Positions 1 to 8,457 of a DNA stretch of 64,000 nucleotides are shown here, one piece after another. This DNA is from QGON01 sp963691905 (GTDB lineage: Bacteria > Pseudomonadota > Gammaproteobacteria > Chromatiales > Chromatiaceae). The notes beneath the pieces were generated by a model. It saw only the letters and a program-made list of their open reading frames with translations. It was not told the DNA's origin and did not search any database. The DNA lies in NCBI GenBank assembly GCA_963691905.1, contig OY829893.1, positions 1,178,001 through 1,242,000 on the forward strand, written 5' to 3'. The position numbers were made by a program, and so were the translations under genes. Each line of letters begins with the position of its first letter. Position 1 is the first letter of the stretch.

Positions 1-723
1 GCGATGGTTGTGCCCTTGGCCGCGCATCCCACCAACTCCAATGGTGTGATTGTTTTCGATCTCCGTTATGACCCGACCCCACTGCTCACCCTGAGTGAGG
101 ATGAGATTCATCAGCGCCTCTTTACCCCGGCGGCAGATCTGCCTGAGGGGGTGAAGCGGATGCCCCTGAAGACGGTGCATCTCAATAAGTGTCCGGTGGT
201 GGTGCCGATGAATACCCTCTCTGAAGCGGCTGCCGAACGCTGGCAGATCGATGTCAGGCTGGGAGAACAGCATCGGCAAATCTTGCTGGCGGCGGGTGGC
301 TTGAAGGAAAAGCTCGGCCGCATCCATCAAATGACTACCTTTGATAAGGTGTCGGATCCCGACCAGAACCTCTACGGTGGTGGTTTTTTCAGCGCGGATG
401 ATCGTCGCCGCATGGACAGGATCAGGACCACTGCTCCTGGAGATCTGAGCAGTTTCCCCGAGGTTTTCGACGATCAGCGGTTGCCCGAGATGCTGTTTCG
501 TTACCGTGCCCGCAACTGGCCGGAGACACTCTCAGAGGAAGAACGGGGGCGCTGGGAGGAGTATCGGCAGGCCAGGCTGTTTGAACCCGGCGAGGGCCCA
601 GGACTGCCGATGGATGACTACCTGGCGTGTCTGGATGAGATGGAGATGGACGAATCCCTACCGCCGGAGAGGCGTAGCATCATCCCTGAACTGCTGGCCT
701 GGGCGGAGAAATTGGCGGAATAG
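1..723 (+). CDS. sbcB: Exodeoxyribonuclease I, C-terminal part (5' end outside window)
   Basis: The reading frame is open from base 1, so the gene is cut by the window edge; the ATG at base 4 is internal. The visible ~240 residues match the C-terminal half of exonuclease I, which degrades single-stranded DNA 3' to 5' in recombination and mismatch repair. Recognisable family stretches are AAHPTNSNGVIVFDL near the start, KTVHLNKCPVVVPMNTL, the LYGGGFFSADDRRRM segment and LLFRYRARNWPETL-like FRYRARNWPETLS. These lie in the SH3-like and helical extensions; the DnaQ-fold nuclease domain is upstream and unseen. The family is about 475 residues, so about half is missing. It converges on the next gene. 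Confidence 0.93.
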   Translation, partial: AMVVPLAAHPTNSNGVIVFDLRYDPTPLLTLSEDEIHQRLFTPAADLPEGVKRMPLKTVHLNKCPVVVPMNTLSEAAAERWQIDVRLGEQHRQILLAAGGLKEKLGRIHQMTTFDKVSDPDQNLYGGGFFSADDRRRMDRIRTTAPGDLSSFPEVFDDQRLPEMLFRYRARNWPETLSEEERGRWEEYRQARLFEPGEGPGLPMDDYLACLDEMEMDESLPPERRSIIPELLAWAEKLAE

Positions 724-740
724 ATTCGCCAATTTGTTCG

Positions 741-1028
741 TCAGTCGTCGCCGATCCACCCCTGCAGGGCATTAATCACCGCCTTCGCCTGGTCCTTGCT
801 GGAGATGTTGAACTTGGACTTCGCCTGATACTCGCCATTGCGCTTCTGAAAGCGGCGGATGGTGTATTTTTCCTGGCCGTACTCCTCTTTGCCCCGGTTC
901 CACTCCTGGAAACGGAAGATGATGGTGGTCCAGGCACCCTTGGTGAGTATTACCTTGTCCAGTTCCTTGACGATGTCGATGCCGTCTTCGGTGTAGTTGA
1001 CGGTAAGTTCTTCGGGAGTCGATGCCAT
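741..1028 (-). CDS. Conserved small protein of unknown function, 95 aa
   Basis: I do not recognise a named family. The protein is small, charged and soluble, with no signal peptide or membrane segment. It has a beta-rich look in its first half (alternating hydrophobic residues around VILTKGAWTTIIFRFQEW) and a helical C terminus ending in a GW-x-DD motif. Codon use resembles the neighbours. It lies tail-to-tail with sbcB, 17 bases away. The ATG is preceded only by a weak purine stretch (GAAGTGAAA). It is called a gene because it fills the space and has a normal amino-acid composition. Confidence 0.6.
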   Translation of the reverse strand: MASTPEELTVNYTEDGIDIVKELDKVILTKGAWTTIIFRFQEWNRGKEEYGQEKYTIRRFQKRNGEYQAKSKFNISSKDQAKAVINALQGWIGDD

Positions 1029-1126
1029 AGCTGTTTCACTTCGAATCGGTTATGTGTGGTTGGCGGAATATACATGGCTTGCCGGGATATTTCATGTGGC
1101 GTGAGCTATCTCCCTAAAGCCTTTAT

Positions 1127-1774
1127 CTACGGAGCGGTGACAACACCAAATTTTTTCAGTATATCGACGATGTCCTTCGCTCCGCTCTGTTGGGCAATTC
1201 CGAGTGGCGTTTGGCCGGCAGCATTGACCGCGTTCAGATCAATACCCCCGGTGATGAGATGTTTGGCGGCAATGCGCTGATTGTTAGAAGCTGCAATATG
1301 CAACGCGTTGTTGCCCTCGTCATCCACCGTATTGATGTCAGCGCCCTGTTTGAGGAGAAAATCGAGTACATCGCGGTCCAGGCTGCCAGCAGCGGCTGTC
1401 TTCAACAATAAAGGGTTGGCATCGAGGCGGGCGCCCTGTTTTGCCAGATAGGCCGCAGCCAGGGTGCGTCTTGCCAGTAATGCAGTCCCCAGGGGCGTCT
1501 GTCCCGCGGCATCCAACTGATCAATGGCAGCGCCGCTCTTCAGCAGTATCTTGATCACCACCTGTCGGCCCTTCTCTGCCGCCACGTGAAGTGCGGAGCG
1601 GCCATCCGGGCCTGGGGCGTTCACATCAGCATCCCAGTATAGGTTTCGCTCTATCTGGTCGATATCACCAACGTGCACCGCACGGTAGAGATTGACGGTT
1701 GGAGGTTCCTGTGCGCTGCAGGCGATGAGCAAAAGCGCGTAAGCTGAGATGGCGATAAGGAGGAATCGTTGCAT
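1127..1774 (-). CDS. Ankyrin-repeat lipoprotein
   Basis: The 215-residue product starts with a lipoprotein signal: a hydrophobic stretch ending in LLIAC, so Cys19 is the likely lipidated residue. The rest is made of ankyrin repeats, seen as GRSALHVAAEKGR, GQTPLGTALLARR, GNNALHIAASNNQ and GQTPLGIAQQSGA, each preceded by a G-A-D/x-I-D-like turn. Ankyrin repeats are protein-binding scaffolds. In bacteria they occur in many free-living and symbiotic species, and a lipid anchor places this one at the inner or outer membrane facing the periplasm. No catalytic domain is present, and the partner cannot be told from context. Confidence 0.8.
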   Translation of the reverse strand: MQRFLLIAISAYALLLIACSAQEPPTVNLYRAVHVGDIDQIERNLYWDADVNAPGPDGRSALHVAAEKGRQVVIKILLKSGAAIDQLDAAGQTPLGTALLARRTLAAAYLAKQGARLDANPLLLKTAAAGSLDRDVLDFLLKQGADINTVDDEGNNALHIAASNNQRIAAKHLITGGIDLNAVNAAGQTPLGIAQQSGAKDIVDILKKFGVVTAP

Positions 1775-1865
1775 ATGACGATGTTAAATCGTTAGTTGAT
1801 GGCCCTGCAACCTGTTAATAGCGTTAATAGCCAGATGAGCGGCGGGCGTGATACTGTTTTGCTCC

Positions 1866-2261
1866 ATGATTACAAAAATTCTCTTTACCCTTGGTGTGAT
1901 CGGCATCGCCTGGCTGGTGATACGGCAGCGCTCGCGGCGTGCTGAAGTGGCGGCAACCGAACAGCCCAAACGGGTGGCAGCGCAGCAGCACAAGGTATCG
2001 AATCATACACCACGGTTGGCCGCCTATGGCCTGATTGTTTTCATGATATTGGCGAGTGGGGTCTTTCTCTACCTGCAGTGGCGGGATGAGTATCGGATTG
2101 TCACGGTGCGTGTCATCAATTCCCAGACCGGGGATACGGTCAGTTACGAGGCCCGGAGAGGCGATGTGGAAGCCAGAGAATTCGTAACGCTGGATGGCCG
2201 TACCGTGAATGTGGCTGCGGTTGAGCGGATTGAGACAGGCGCTGAATCCAGGGTCGAATAG
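1866..2261 (+). CDS. Two-pass membrane protein of unknown function
   Basis: The product has a membrane segment at the very N terminus (ILFTLGVIGIAWLVI), a basic cytoplasmic linker of about 35 residues, and a second membrane segment (LAAYGLIVFMILASGVFLYLQW). A ~60-residue soluble C-terminal domain with beta-strand pattern follows (YRIVTVRVINSQTGDTVSYEA). An upstream ATG in frame at 1848 would add six residues; the start chosen here puts the hydrophobic helix right at the N terminus. The gene runs towards the potassium-channel gene 78 bases downstream and may be cotranscribed with it. I assign no function. Confidence 0.6.
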   Translation: MITKILFTLGVIGIAWLVIRQRSRRAEVAATEQPKRVAAQQHKVSNHTPRLAAYGLIVFMILASGVFLYLQWRDEYRIVTVRVINSQTGDTVSYEARRGDVEAREFVTLDGRTVNVAAVERIETGAESRVE

Positions 2262-2339
2262 TGTAGAACCGCCAGGTTCTGTCGATAATCGTTATCATGT
2301 CGCTGTTATCCGACATCCATTTCACCCTACCGGCATAAG

Positions 2340-3935
2340 ATGGACAATACACACCGGCTGATCCAAACCAGTTACAAGTTGAAAGACTCGGTTCGCTACC
2401 GGCGTGCCAAGAATTTTTTCTATGATCTGCTGGAGAACCCCAAGGCGCGGGTCCGGCCCTATTTCGATGTATTCATGATCCTGCTGGTGGTGACCAGCGT
2501 CTGGGTGCTGATCTACGATGTGCGTCATGATATGGGGCTGTTTGATGATCTCTTCGAGTGGGTTGCGGTCACCATCTTCATCATTGAATATCTGCTTCGC
2601 TTCTGGATCTATAATGACAGCCATAAGGTAATTCTCAGCCACTATGAACGGGCTGAGTTTATCAATCAGCCCTTCCATGCGTGGCCGGCGCTGCGTGAAG
2701 TGGTGGCAAAAAAGTGGGAATACATGACGCAACCCCTTGCGATCATCGACCTGCTGGCCATCATCCCGACCTACCGTCCCCTGCGTTTTTTGCGCATCTT
2801 TTTACTCTTCCGGCTATTTAAGCTGTTCCGCTATACCCGCAGTATCAGCGAATTCGTCAAAGTACTGAATGAGAAGCGGATCGAGCTTTTCACCCTGTTC
2901 ATCTTCATGGCCTTCATCACCTTTACGGCCGCCACCGCACTCTTCTTTTTCGAGACGGATGTTGCGGACGGAAAAGGGGTCGGCAGCTTTTTTGAGAGTA
3001 TCTATTGGGCATTGGTGACCATGTCTACTGTGGGTTACGGTGATATCACGCCGCATACCACCGAAGGTCGGGTGGTGACGATTATCCTCATCATTGCCGG
3101 ACTGGGGGTGATCTCGTTTTTTACCTCGATTATTGTCTCCGCCTTTGGCGAGAAGATGCACGAGATCCGTGCGCAACGGGTTTTTTCCGAGGTGGAACGC
3201 AAGCATATCGATATCATCGTCTGTGGTTACGGTCGTGTGGGGCAGGTGGTGGCCGATCAGCTTGCGCTCGACCAGCGGCAGTTCGTGCTGGTTGATCCAC
3301 TGGAGAGCAACGTCCGCCTGGCCAAGCAGAAGGGGTATCTGGCGGTTCAGGGCGACGCGGCGGACAGTGCCCTGCTGGAGAGTCTGGGTATTACAACCCA
3401 GGCGAAAAGATTGCTCTGTCTCACAGGTGATGATGTGGCGAATGTCTATATCACCCTCTCAGCCCGCCAGATGAATCCGGAGATTGAAATTATCTCCCGC
3501 GCCAACCACCGGGAGAATGTGAACAAACTGCGTTTGGCTGGGGCCGATCATACGGTTGCCCCCTATGAGATCGTAGGATTGATTGCTGCGGAGTATGTCG
3601 GGCAGCCGGTCGCTTTTGAGGCAATTTACGGCATGTTGACCGGGCAGAACGATGTCGGGATAGAAGCGGTGCGGGTGCGTAGCGGCTCCGTATTGGATGG
3701 GCGGTGCATGGCTGATATCGACTTTCGTCAACGTAAGCTGATCCCTTTTGGCGTGGTAAGGGAGGGCGGTTGTCCGGCCGATGGTTCATCCGGTATCTAT
3801 GAGATCGAGGGCCGCTGTTTCCATTTCAATCCAATCCCGAATTTTGAGTTGCAGGCTGGGGATCTGGTGGTGATGTTTGGCCACGAATATAGCGTGGTCC
3901 ATTTTCGTGACTGTCTGGAGCGGGGGACACTCTGA
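2340..3935 (+). CDS. Voltage-gated-type potassium channel with RCK (TrkA) domains
   Basis: The 531-residue protein has an N-terminal group of membrane segments of the six-helix ion-channel type. These include a charged S4-like stretch (RPLRFLRIFLLFRLFKLFRYTR) and a pore loop with the K+ selectivity filter TVGYGD near residues 230-235. After a final membrane helix comes a Rossmann-type RCK/TrkA-N domain starting near residue 292 (CGYGRVGQ, the GxGxxG nucleotide loop) and a TrkA-C-like C terminus. Such channels pass K+ across the inner membrane and are gated by ligand binding to RCK. The next gene overlaps by one base (TGATG) and encodes a free RCK-type protein, so the two are probably translationally coupled. 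Confidence 0.9.
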   Translation: MDNTHRLIQTSYKLKDSVRYRRAKNFFYDLLENPKARVRPYFDVFMILLVVTSVWVLIYDVRHDMGLFDDLFEWVAVTIFIIEYLLRFWIYNDSHKVILSHYERAEFINQPFHAWPALREVVAKKWEYMTQPLAIIDLLAIIPTYRPLRFLRIFLLFRLFKLFRYTRSISEFVKVLNEKRIELFTLFIFMAFITFTAATALFFFETDVADGKGVGSFFESIYWALVTMSTVGYGDITPHTTEGRVVTIILIIAGLGVISFFTSIIVSAFGEKMHEIRAQRVFSEVERKHIDIIVCGYGRVGQVVADQLALDQRQFVLVDPLESNVRLAKQKGYLAVQGDAADSALLESLGITTQAKRLLCLTGDDVANVYITLSARQMNPEIEIISRANHRENVNKLRLAGADHTVAPYEIVGLIAAEYVGQPVAFEAIYGMLTGQNDVGIEAVRVRSGSVLDGRCMADIDFRQRKLIPFGVVREGGCPADGSSGIYEIEGRCFHFNPIPNFELQAGDLVVMFGHEYSVVHFRDCLERGTL

Positions 3936-4654
3936 TGGGACGAAGTGACACCCTGATCTTCGGTTGTGGTCCTATGGGACAGGAGGTTGCCGAGCAGTTG
4001 ATCGGCAGGAAACTGCCGGTCTACATGTACAGCAGCGACCTGGACCGGGTGGCAGAGGTGTTGGCCAAGGGCTTCGATGCGGCGGTGCTCGATTACACCG
4101 ACGATGACAAACTCCGTCAGGTCGGTGTCGGGGAGTGGGTCAAGGTCATCTTCTGCCTGTTTCCCGAAGAGGCGAAAAACGTCTTTCTCACCCTGTCGGC
4201 CCGCGCCCTTGATCCCGATCTGAAGATCATCTGTGTCTCAGAGTCTCCCCAGTCCGGGCAGAAGTTGTTTGCGGCCGGTGCCAACAAGGTCATAGACCCC
4301 TACGAGATCAGCGGGCGCAAGGTGCATGAACTGATCGCCCGGCCGATGATCGTCGATATGCTCGAACACACAGTCTTCGGTAAACACCTCGATATTGCCG
4401 AGATCGAGATACCATTGGACTCCTGTCTCTCTGGCAATCCTCTCAGTGCCCTGGATTTGGGGGGGCGCTATAACGTGGTTCTGATGGGAGTGGTGGATGT
4501 TGAGATGAGTGACAGCCTTATCTTCAGCACCAGTGGCGTCGACCATAAACTGGATGCCGGGGATATGCTTGTGGTAATTGGCCCGGCGGTCGAGATCACC
4601 CGTCTGAAGGGTGATCTCGAAGAGGATAGAACAGATCAGTTATTGGGGGGCTAA
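3935..4654 (+). CDS. TrkA-N/TrkA-C (RCK) regulatory protein
   Basis: This 239-residue soluble protein has a Rossmann nucleotide-binding N terminus (GCGPMGQEV near residues 10-18) followed by a C-terminal TrkA-C-like beta domain ending in a DMLVVIGPAVE strand. It resembles the RCK part of the preceding channel, including the matching ALDPDLKIICVSES / GANKVIDPYEISG segments, and probably arose from it by duplication. It likely forms mixed RCK rings with the channel and modulates its gating. The start codon overlaps the stop of the channel gene. Its 3' end overlaps the tail of the opposite-strand gene by 15 bases. Confidence 0.85.
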   Translation: MGRSDTLIFGCGPMGQEVAEQLIGRKLPVYMYSSDLDRVAEVLAKGFDAAVLDYTDDDKLRQVGVGEWVKVIFCLFPEEAKNVFLTLSARALDPDLKIICVSESPQSGQKLFAAGANKVIDPYEISGRKVHELIARPMIVDMLEHTVFGKHLDIAEIEIPLDSCLSGNPLSALDLGGRYNVVLMGVVDVEMSDSLIFSTSGVDHKLDAGDMLVVIGPAVEITRLKGDLEEDRTDQLLGG

Positions 4655-4981
4655 CAGGAGGTTTGCCAGGGTTGCTGATGCATTGCCTGTGTGTGCCTGC
4701 ATCGCCGTTTGCGGTGTCGTGCCCAAACGTTCCAGCACTTGATCCAACAGTGAGCGTGCCTGCTCAGGTGTTTCAAGCGCGCCTTCCGGCCGGCTCTGTT
4801 CCAGCTCAAAAAGCTGGCGTGCCCCATCAACCTGCACATCGGTCGCCGTTGGCTCTGCACCCTGGGCTTTTGCAGGTGTCTCTCCAGCTTCCTCCTGGCC
4901 TTTGACTGCAGTACGGTTTGAGTGTGGTGAAGACCCGGTTGTGAGGGTAATCGGTTTGTCGCCATTGACGGGGTTGACCAT
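4640..4981 (-). CDS. Small hypothetical protein, 113 aa
   Basis: I do not recognise the family. The N-terminal 50 residues are polar and low-complexity (Thr/Ser/Ala/Glu-rich). The C-terminal half is helical, with a VDGARQLFELEQ segment and a final hydrophobic NASATLANLLL helix. There is no signal peptide. A clear ribosome-binding site (AGGAG, seven bases before the ATG) supports the start. An alternative overlapping frame on the same strand has no such site. It is transcribed away from the DUF3108 gene. Confidence 0.6.
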   Translation of the reverse strand: MVNPVNGDKPITLTTGSSPHSNRTAVKGQEEAGETPAKAQGAEPTATDVQVDGARQLFELEQSRPEGALETPEQARSLLDQVLERLGTTPQTAMQAHTGNASATLANLLLAPQ

Positions 4982-5118
4982 GTTTCATCTCCTGTTGCGT
5001 CGAAAGTTTGACGTATTCAGTCTATATTCAGGTTTTATCACCTAAGCTGCGAAAAACGTGCCAATTTATGCATGATGGAAAGTATGGTCGGCTCAAAATG
5101 TCTGGTGAAAGGTGTGCT

Positions 5119-6054
5119 ATGTACAGGGTTGTCTTGAGAACTAAACTTTTTTTTGCTCTCTATCTATTCTCTTTCGGGTTGGCAGGTGGCGGGGAGATAC
5201 AAGCTGCCGGGGCGTCGTTACCTGAACAGCTGACCTACAAGATCTCCTATCAGGGGATATTTTCCGGTTTTATCCATCTGGATATTGCCAGAGCTGATTT
5301 GCGTGTAGCCGGAGGGACTGTGAAAGTTTCCGGACGCGTTGCGAAGGTGGCTACCCTCAAGGTGACCACGGAACCCTACCGTAAGGCGGAGGTTCTGTTT
5401 CCCGTGCGCTACCAATACCGTAGCTGGTATGAACCGGATGGGGAGAATGCACTCCTGGTAACTGAGTCCCTGCAGGCGGATGAGAACAGTGATGAGATGA
5501 TCTGGTTTGATCGCGACGAGGGTGTTGGGCATAGATATGAAGTGAAGGCGGCTGCCACGGGCGACGGGAAGGGACCGCCGTTGGAACTGCTGCGAAAATT
5601 TTCAGACTTACAGGTCTGGCCGGCGGTGCTGGAGGAGTCCCATCAACAGGGTATCGGCAGTGGCGAGATGTTCGATCATTTCTCGATGATGCAGCGGTTG
5701 CGGGTTTTGGACCTGCAGCCGGGGCAGGTGTTGGATCTGCCGGTGTTCACCGGCAAGCAGTTGAAAAACTATCGGGTGGTGGTGACATCGGATCCGATTG
5801 AGGGAAAAACGGAGGAGAGTGCGCTGCTCAAGCTACAGATCTTCTCTTATGACGCTGCTGAGAATGATGCCGGTCAGAAAACCTATATCTGGCTGAGTGC
5901 GGACGATCAACGGGTGCCGTTGCGATTCTATGCGGAACGGGCCTTCGGCTACCTTGAGGCCGTGTTGGAATCGGGTGAGTCCGGTGGAGAGTCGCTCGGT
6001 GGATTCACACCTGCCACCAATGCTTTCGAACAACTGGAAGCATTTTACTTTTGA
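5119..6054 (+). CDS. Exported DUF3108-domain protein
   Basis: From this ATG the protein is 311 residues and begins with a classic signal peptide (basic VVLRTK, then a hydrophobic FFALYLFSFGLAG core, cleavage near IQA-AG). The frame is open further upstream (to 5008), but that extension would bury the signal peptide; GAAAGG just before this ATG also favours it. The mature part shows the DUF3108 pattern: LTYKISYQGIFSGFIHLDI at the start and a run of beta strands (KVSGRVAKVATLKVTTEPY). DUF3108 proteins are periplasmic beta-barrel-like domains of unsettled function, often linked to envelope lipids. No enzymatic residues are obvious. Confidence 0.85.
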   Translation: MYRVVLRTKLFFALYLFSFGLAGGGEIQAAGASLPEQLTYKISYQGIFSGFIHLDIARADLRVAGGTVKVSGRVAKVATLKVTTEPYRKAEVLFPVRYQYRSWYEPDGENALLVTESLQADENSDEMIWFDRDEGVGHRYEVKAAATGDGKGPPLELLRKFSDLQVWPAVLEESHQQGIGSGEMFDHFSMMQRLRVLDLQPGQVLDLPVFTGKQLKNYRVVVTSDPIEGKTEESALLKLQIFSYDAAENDAGQKTYIWLSADDQRVPLRFYAERAFGYLEAVLESGESGGESLGGFTPATNAFEQLEAFYF

Positions 6055-6110
6055 GCGGGTGTGGTGTCTGCCCAGAACCTACTTAGTGTCCATCTGGAAA
6101 CATTGTTTTT

Positions 6111-6200
6111 ACCACGAAGCGCACGAAGAACACGAAGAAAATTCATGGTGAATCAATCCCTTACCTTCATGCTCTTGGTGTTCTTTGCGCCTTTGCGAGA
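6111..6200. repeat. Dispersed intergenic repeat (CACGAAG type)
   Basis: The left part has repeated CACGAAG units (ACCACGAAGCGCACGAAG, then ACACGAAGAAA). The right part has the opposite sense (CTTGGTGTTCTTTGCGCC). The whole can pair imperfectly with itself. A related block with ACAAAG units lies at 22896-23008, and both are preceded by TAGTGTCC. Similar CCACGAAG/CACAAAG blocks are common non-coding repeats in proteobacteria. No gene is seen here. Confidence 0.5.
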
Positions 6201-6221
6201 ATTATTGTTTTTGGCCGTACA

Positions 6222-6803
6222 CTACTTATGATCGTTTTTTGCAGACTCGTCGATCTTGAGGTGGCTGATATCCGGTAACGGTGCCGCGGGGGTCGGGATC
6301 TGGCAATCCTCCAGACTTCCCTCCCGTGGCAAACTGACGGAGAGTTCCCCGGTATCGATGTTGGCGGGAGGTGGAGGCTCAGTTTCATCAATCAGCGTTC
6401 CCGGTGCATCCAGGTGGATGGCGCTGATATCGGGAATGACCTGAGGTTTCACTTCCACAGCGCAGTTGATCAGGCTGCCGGTGTTGGCTGGCGAGAGGTC
6501 ATAATCCGGCGCAGTGGGAGGTACTGTTACTGTTTGGGGTTTTGCCGCTGGCGCTGCCTGCCTGGGCTGTTCGATCGGCCGGATCTCCACCAGCGCACCT
6601 GCATCCCTGAAGGCGACCCGGTATTTCACCGCTTGATCCATGTCGATGCCTTTTTTGATGGCCACAGGCTGGCCGGAGAAGAGCCGCTCCAGTTTTTTAC
6701 CTTCCAGTTTGAATAGGGCGCCGACCTTGTTGCGTACTTCAGCGGGGTCTTTGCCCTCGATGATCCTGCCGGCGAAATAGACGTCGTAGGTATCGAAGCT
6801 CAT
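6222..6803 (-). CDS. Conserved hypothetical protein with proline-rich tail
   Basis: The first ~75 residues form a compact domain: DVYFAGRIIEGKDPAEVRNKV, LFKLEGKKLERLFSGQPVAIKKG, then YRVAFRDAGALVEIRPI. I have seen this pattern as an N-terminal module of uncharacterised gammaproteobacterial proteins but cannot name it securely. The remaining ~115 residues are Pro/Ala/Asp-rich and probably disordered. There is no signal peptide and no membrane helix. GGGAGG stands just upstream of the ATG and supports the start. Confidence 0.7.
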   Translation of the reverse strand: MSFDTYDVYFAGRIIEGKDPAEVRNKVGALFKLEGKKLERLFSGQPVAIKKGIDMDQAVKYRVAFRDAGALVEIRPIEQPRQAAPAAKPQTVTVPPTAPDYDLSPANTGSLINCAVEVKPQVIPDISAIHLDAPGTLIDETEPPPPANIDTGELSVSLPREGSLEDCQIPTPAAPLPDISHLKIDESAKNDHK

Positions 6804-6956
6804 GGCTGATCCTCCCAGGCCCTAATAATCACGCCAGTGTACTCCACCCGTTTTCATCTACAACCCCGGGCTTGAGAATTGTCATCCGTGTGGAAAATGG
6901 ATTGGCGTAGGATTTGCGGTTCAAGAAAAACTTAAATTTGTGGACTAGGAGGGCTC

Positions 6957-8267
6957 ATGATCCGCAACAAAAATACCCGTATTTCATTCATCTCCCTTGC
7001 CGGACTTCTGTGCGGTACGTTTTTTCAGACATCTCTCGTTGCCGCCACACTGGATGGCAACGAGGTGCCGATGCACCTGGTCAAGTCTGAAACCTGCAAA
7101 GAGTGTCATAAAAAGATCTACAAACAGTGGAAAGGCTCCATGCATGCGCAGAGCACGGCACTGAAAGATCCGATCCATGGCGCGTTCTACCAGCAGGTGG
7201 TGGGTGATCCGACAAAAGAGGGTGTCAAGCACAAGGCCTCGGGTAAATATCCGGTCTGCCTGCAATGCCACTCTCCCAACGCCGCACTGGACAAGACGAC
7301 AAAACTCGACGCATCGCCAGCCTACAGCGAAGGGGTCAACTGTGTTGCCTGCCACACGCTGAAAAACTACAAGGGAATCAATGACGCCAACGGCAAGATG
7401 AAACTGGGCGCGAAAGCTTGGGATCACTCCGATGCGCTTCAGGGGCCCAACGGTTTCCTGCATGAGCAGGGTGCGAAGGCCGACAAAGTGCGTTTTATTG
7501 CAGATGATGAGGGTGACCTGAATCCCCATCTTGGTCGTGATAACAACGGCAAACCCTATATGTCCGAAGAGGATATGAAGGAGATTGACCTGCCGCTGGA
7601 AGGCAATGCTGCGATGAAGACCTCTCAGGCCTGTCTCGGTTGTCACGACAAGCGCAACAACCCCAAGGGCGTTTCACTCTGTCAGACCGGTGATGAGTAT
7701 CTGGAGGGCAAGAGTCGTGAGACTTGCCAGTCCTGCCACATGCCGATGAGTGATGGTATTGCCGATCACTCAATGGGCGGTGGACATAACACTGCGATGC
7801 TGCGCCGGGCCGTTCGTTTCGAGGTCCAGACCGAGAAGCAGGGCGACAAGTTGGCGGTAAATGTGGAGTTGGAGAACCTGCAGCCACACAATGTGCCGAC
7901 TGGCGCGCCGTTCCGTAATATCTATGTGAAGGTGACCGCGCTCTCCAAAGATGGTGAAGTACTCTGGAAGAACTTCCAGAAACATCCTGCCAAAGAGGAT
8001 CCGAAGGCCTTCTTTGTCTACACCATGACCGATGATGCCGGGCATCCTGCCCCACCACCCAAGGCATCGGCTGTTGGCAAGAACACGCGTTTAAAACCCT
8101 ATGAAACACGGGTGCTGGGTTATCAGGTGCCGGCAAAAGGTGTCGATTCTGTGCGCGCTGAACTCTACTACAATCTGCTTTGGCCAGGACTGGTGAAGAA
8201 GTTCAAGATGTTGCCGGAGGATCTTAAGGCGCCCAAGCTGATCGCCTGGTCGGAGAACAAGCTCTGA
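6957..8267 (+). CDS. Periplasmic five-heme c-type cytochrome
   Basis: The 436-residue protein has a signal peptide (cleavage near SLVAA) and five CxxCH heme-binding motifs: CKECH, CLQCH, CVACH, CLGCH and CQSCH. The arrangement, with a CHKKIYKQWKGSMHAQS segment after the first heme, is typical of the cytochrome c554/multiheme family that shuttles electrons in the periplasm. After the last heme is a ~150-residue beta-rich domain (NVPTGAPFRNIYVKV, then LWPGLVKKFKMLP) with no heme. An AGGAGGG ribosome-binding site lies just before the ATG. The gene stands alone, so its redox partner (sulfur, nitrogen or metal metabolism) cannot be read from context. Confidence 0.88.
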   Translation: MIRNKNTRISFISLAGLLCGTFFQTSLVAATLDGNEVPMHLVKSETCKECHKKIYKQWKGSMHAQSTALKDPIHGAFYQQVVGDPTKEGVKHKASGKYPVCLQCHSPNAALDKTTKLDASPAYSEGVNCVACHTLKNYKGINDANGKMKLGAKAWDHSDALQGPNGFLHEQGAKADKVRFIADDEGDLNPHLGRDNNGKPYMSEEDMKEIDLPLEGNAAMKTSQACLGCHDKRNNPKGVSLCQTGDEYLEGKSRETCQSCHMPMSDGIADHSMGGGHNTAMLRRAVRFEVQTEKQGDKLAVNVELENLQPHNVPTGAPFRNIYVKVTALSKDGEVLWKNFQKHPAKEDPKAFFVYTMTDDAGHPAPPPKASAVGKNTRLKPYETRVLGYQVPAKGVDSVRAELYYNLLWPGLVKKFKMLPEDLKAPKLIAWSENKL

Positions 8268-8285
8268 CACTGAGTCGGCAATAGC

Positions 8286-8311
8286 CACCGGAACCAGAGA
8301 TGGTTCCGGTG
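8286..8311. terminator. Perfect inverted repeat after the cytochrome gene
   Basis: CACCGGAACC and GGTTCCGGTG form a 10-bp stem with a six-base loop, 18 bases after the cytochrome stop. There is no T-run, so it may be an RNA-stabilising hairpin or a weak terminator. Confidence 0.5.
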
Positions 8312-8352
8312 ACGATGAATGCCGGGGCTGGAAATACCCATCTAAAGTAGGT

Positions 8353-8374
8353 CGGTTCAAGCGTAGCGGAACCG
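8353..8374. repeat. REP-like palindrome, copy 1
   Basis: CGGTTCAAGCGTAGCGGAACCG: the ends CGGTTC and GAACCG pair around AAGCGTAGCG. The same centre, in the opposite sense, is found in the copies at 8415 and 45060, and each is bordered by a GTAGG/CCTAC motif. Confidence 0.55.
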
Positions 8375-8414
8375 GCGATCTCATGGGTAGTGTTTACAGG
8401 CCCAAGTTCAAAGC

Positions 8415-8445
8415 GCCCGATCCGCTAAGCTTGATCGGGCCTACT
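8415..8445. repeat. REP-like palindrome, copy 2
   Basis: GCCCGATCCGCTAAGCTTGA followed by TCGGGCCTACT. An eight-base stem, GCCCGATC/GATCGGGC, encloses a CGCTAAGCTT centre. It lies 13 bases before the stop of nadA and is oriented opposite to copy 1. Confidence 0.6.
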
Positions 8446-8457
8446 CCCTCTGAGTCC

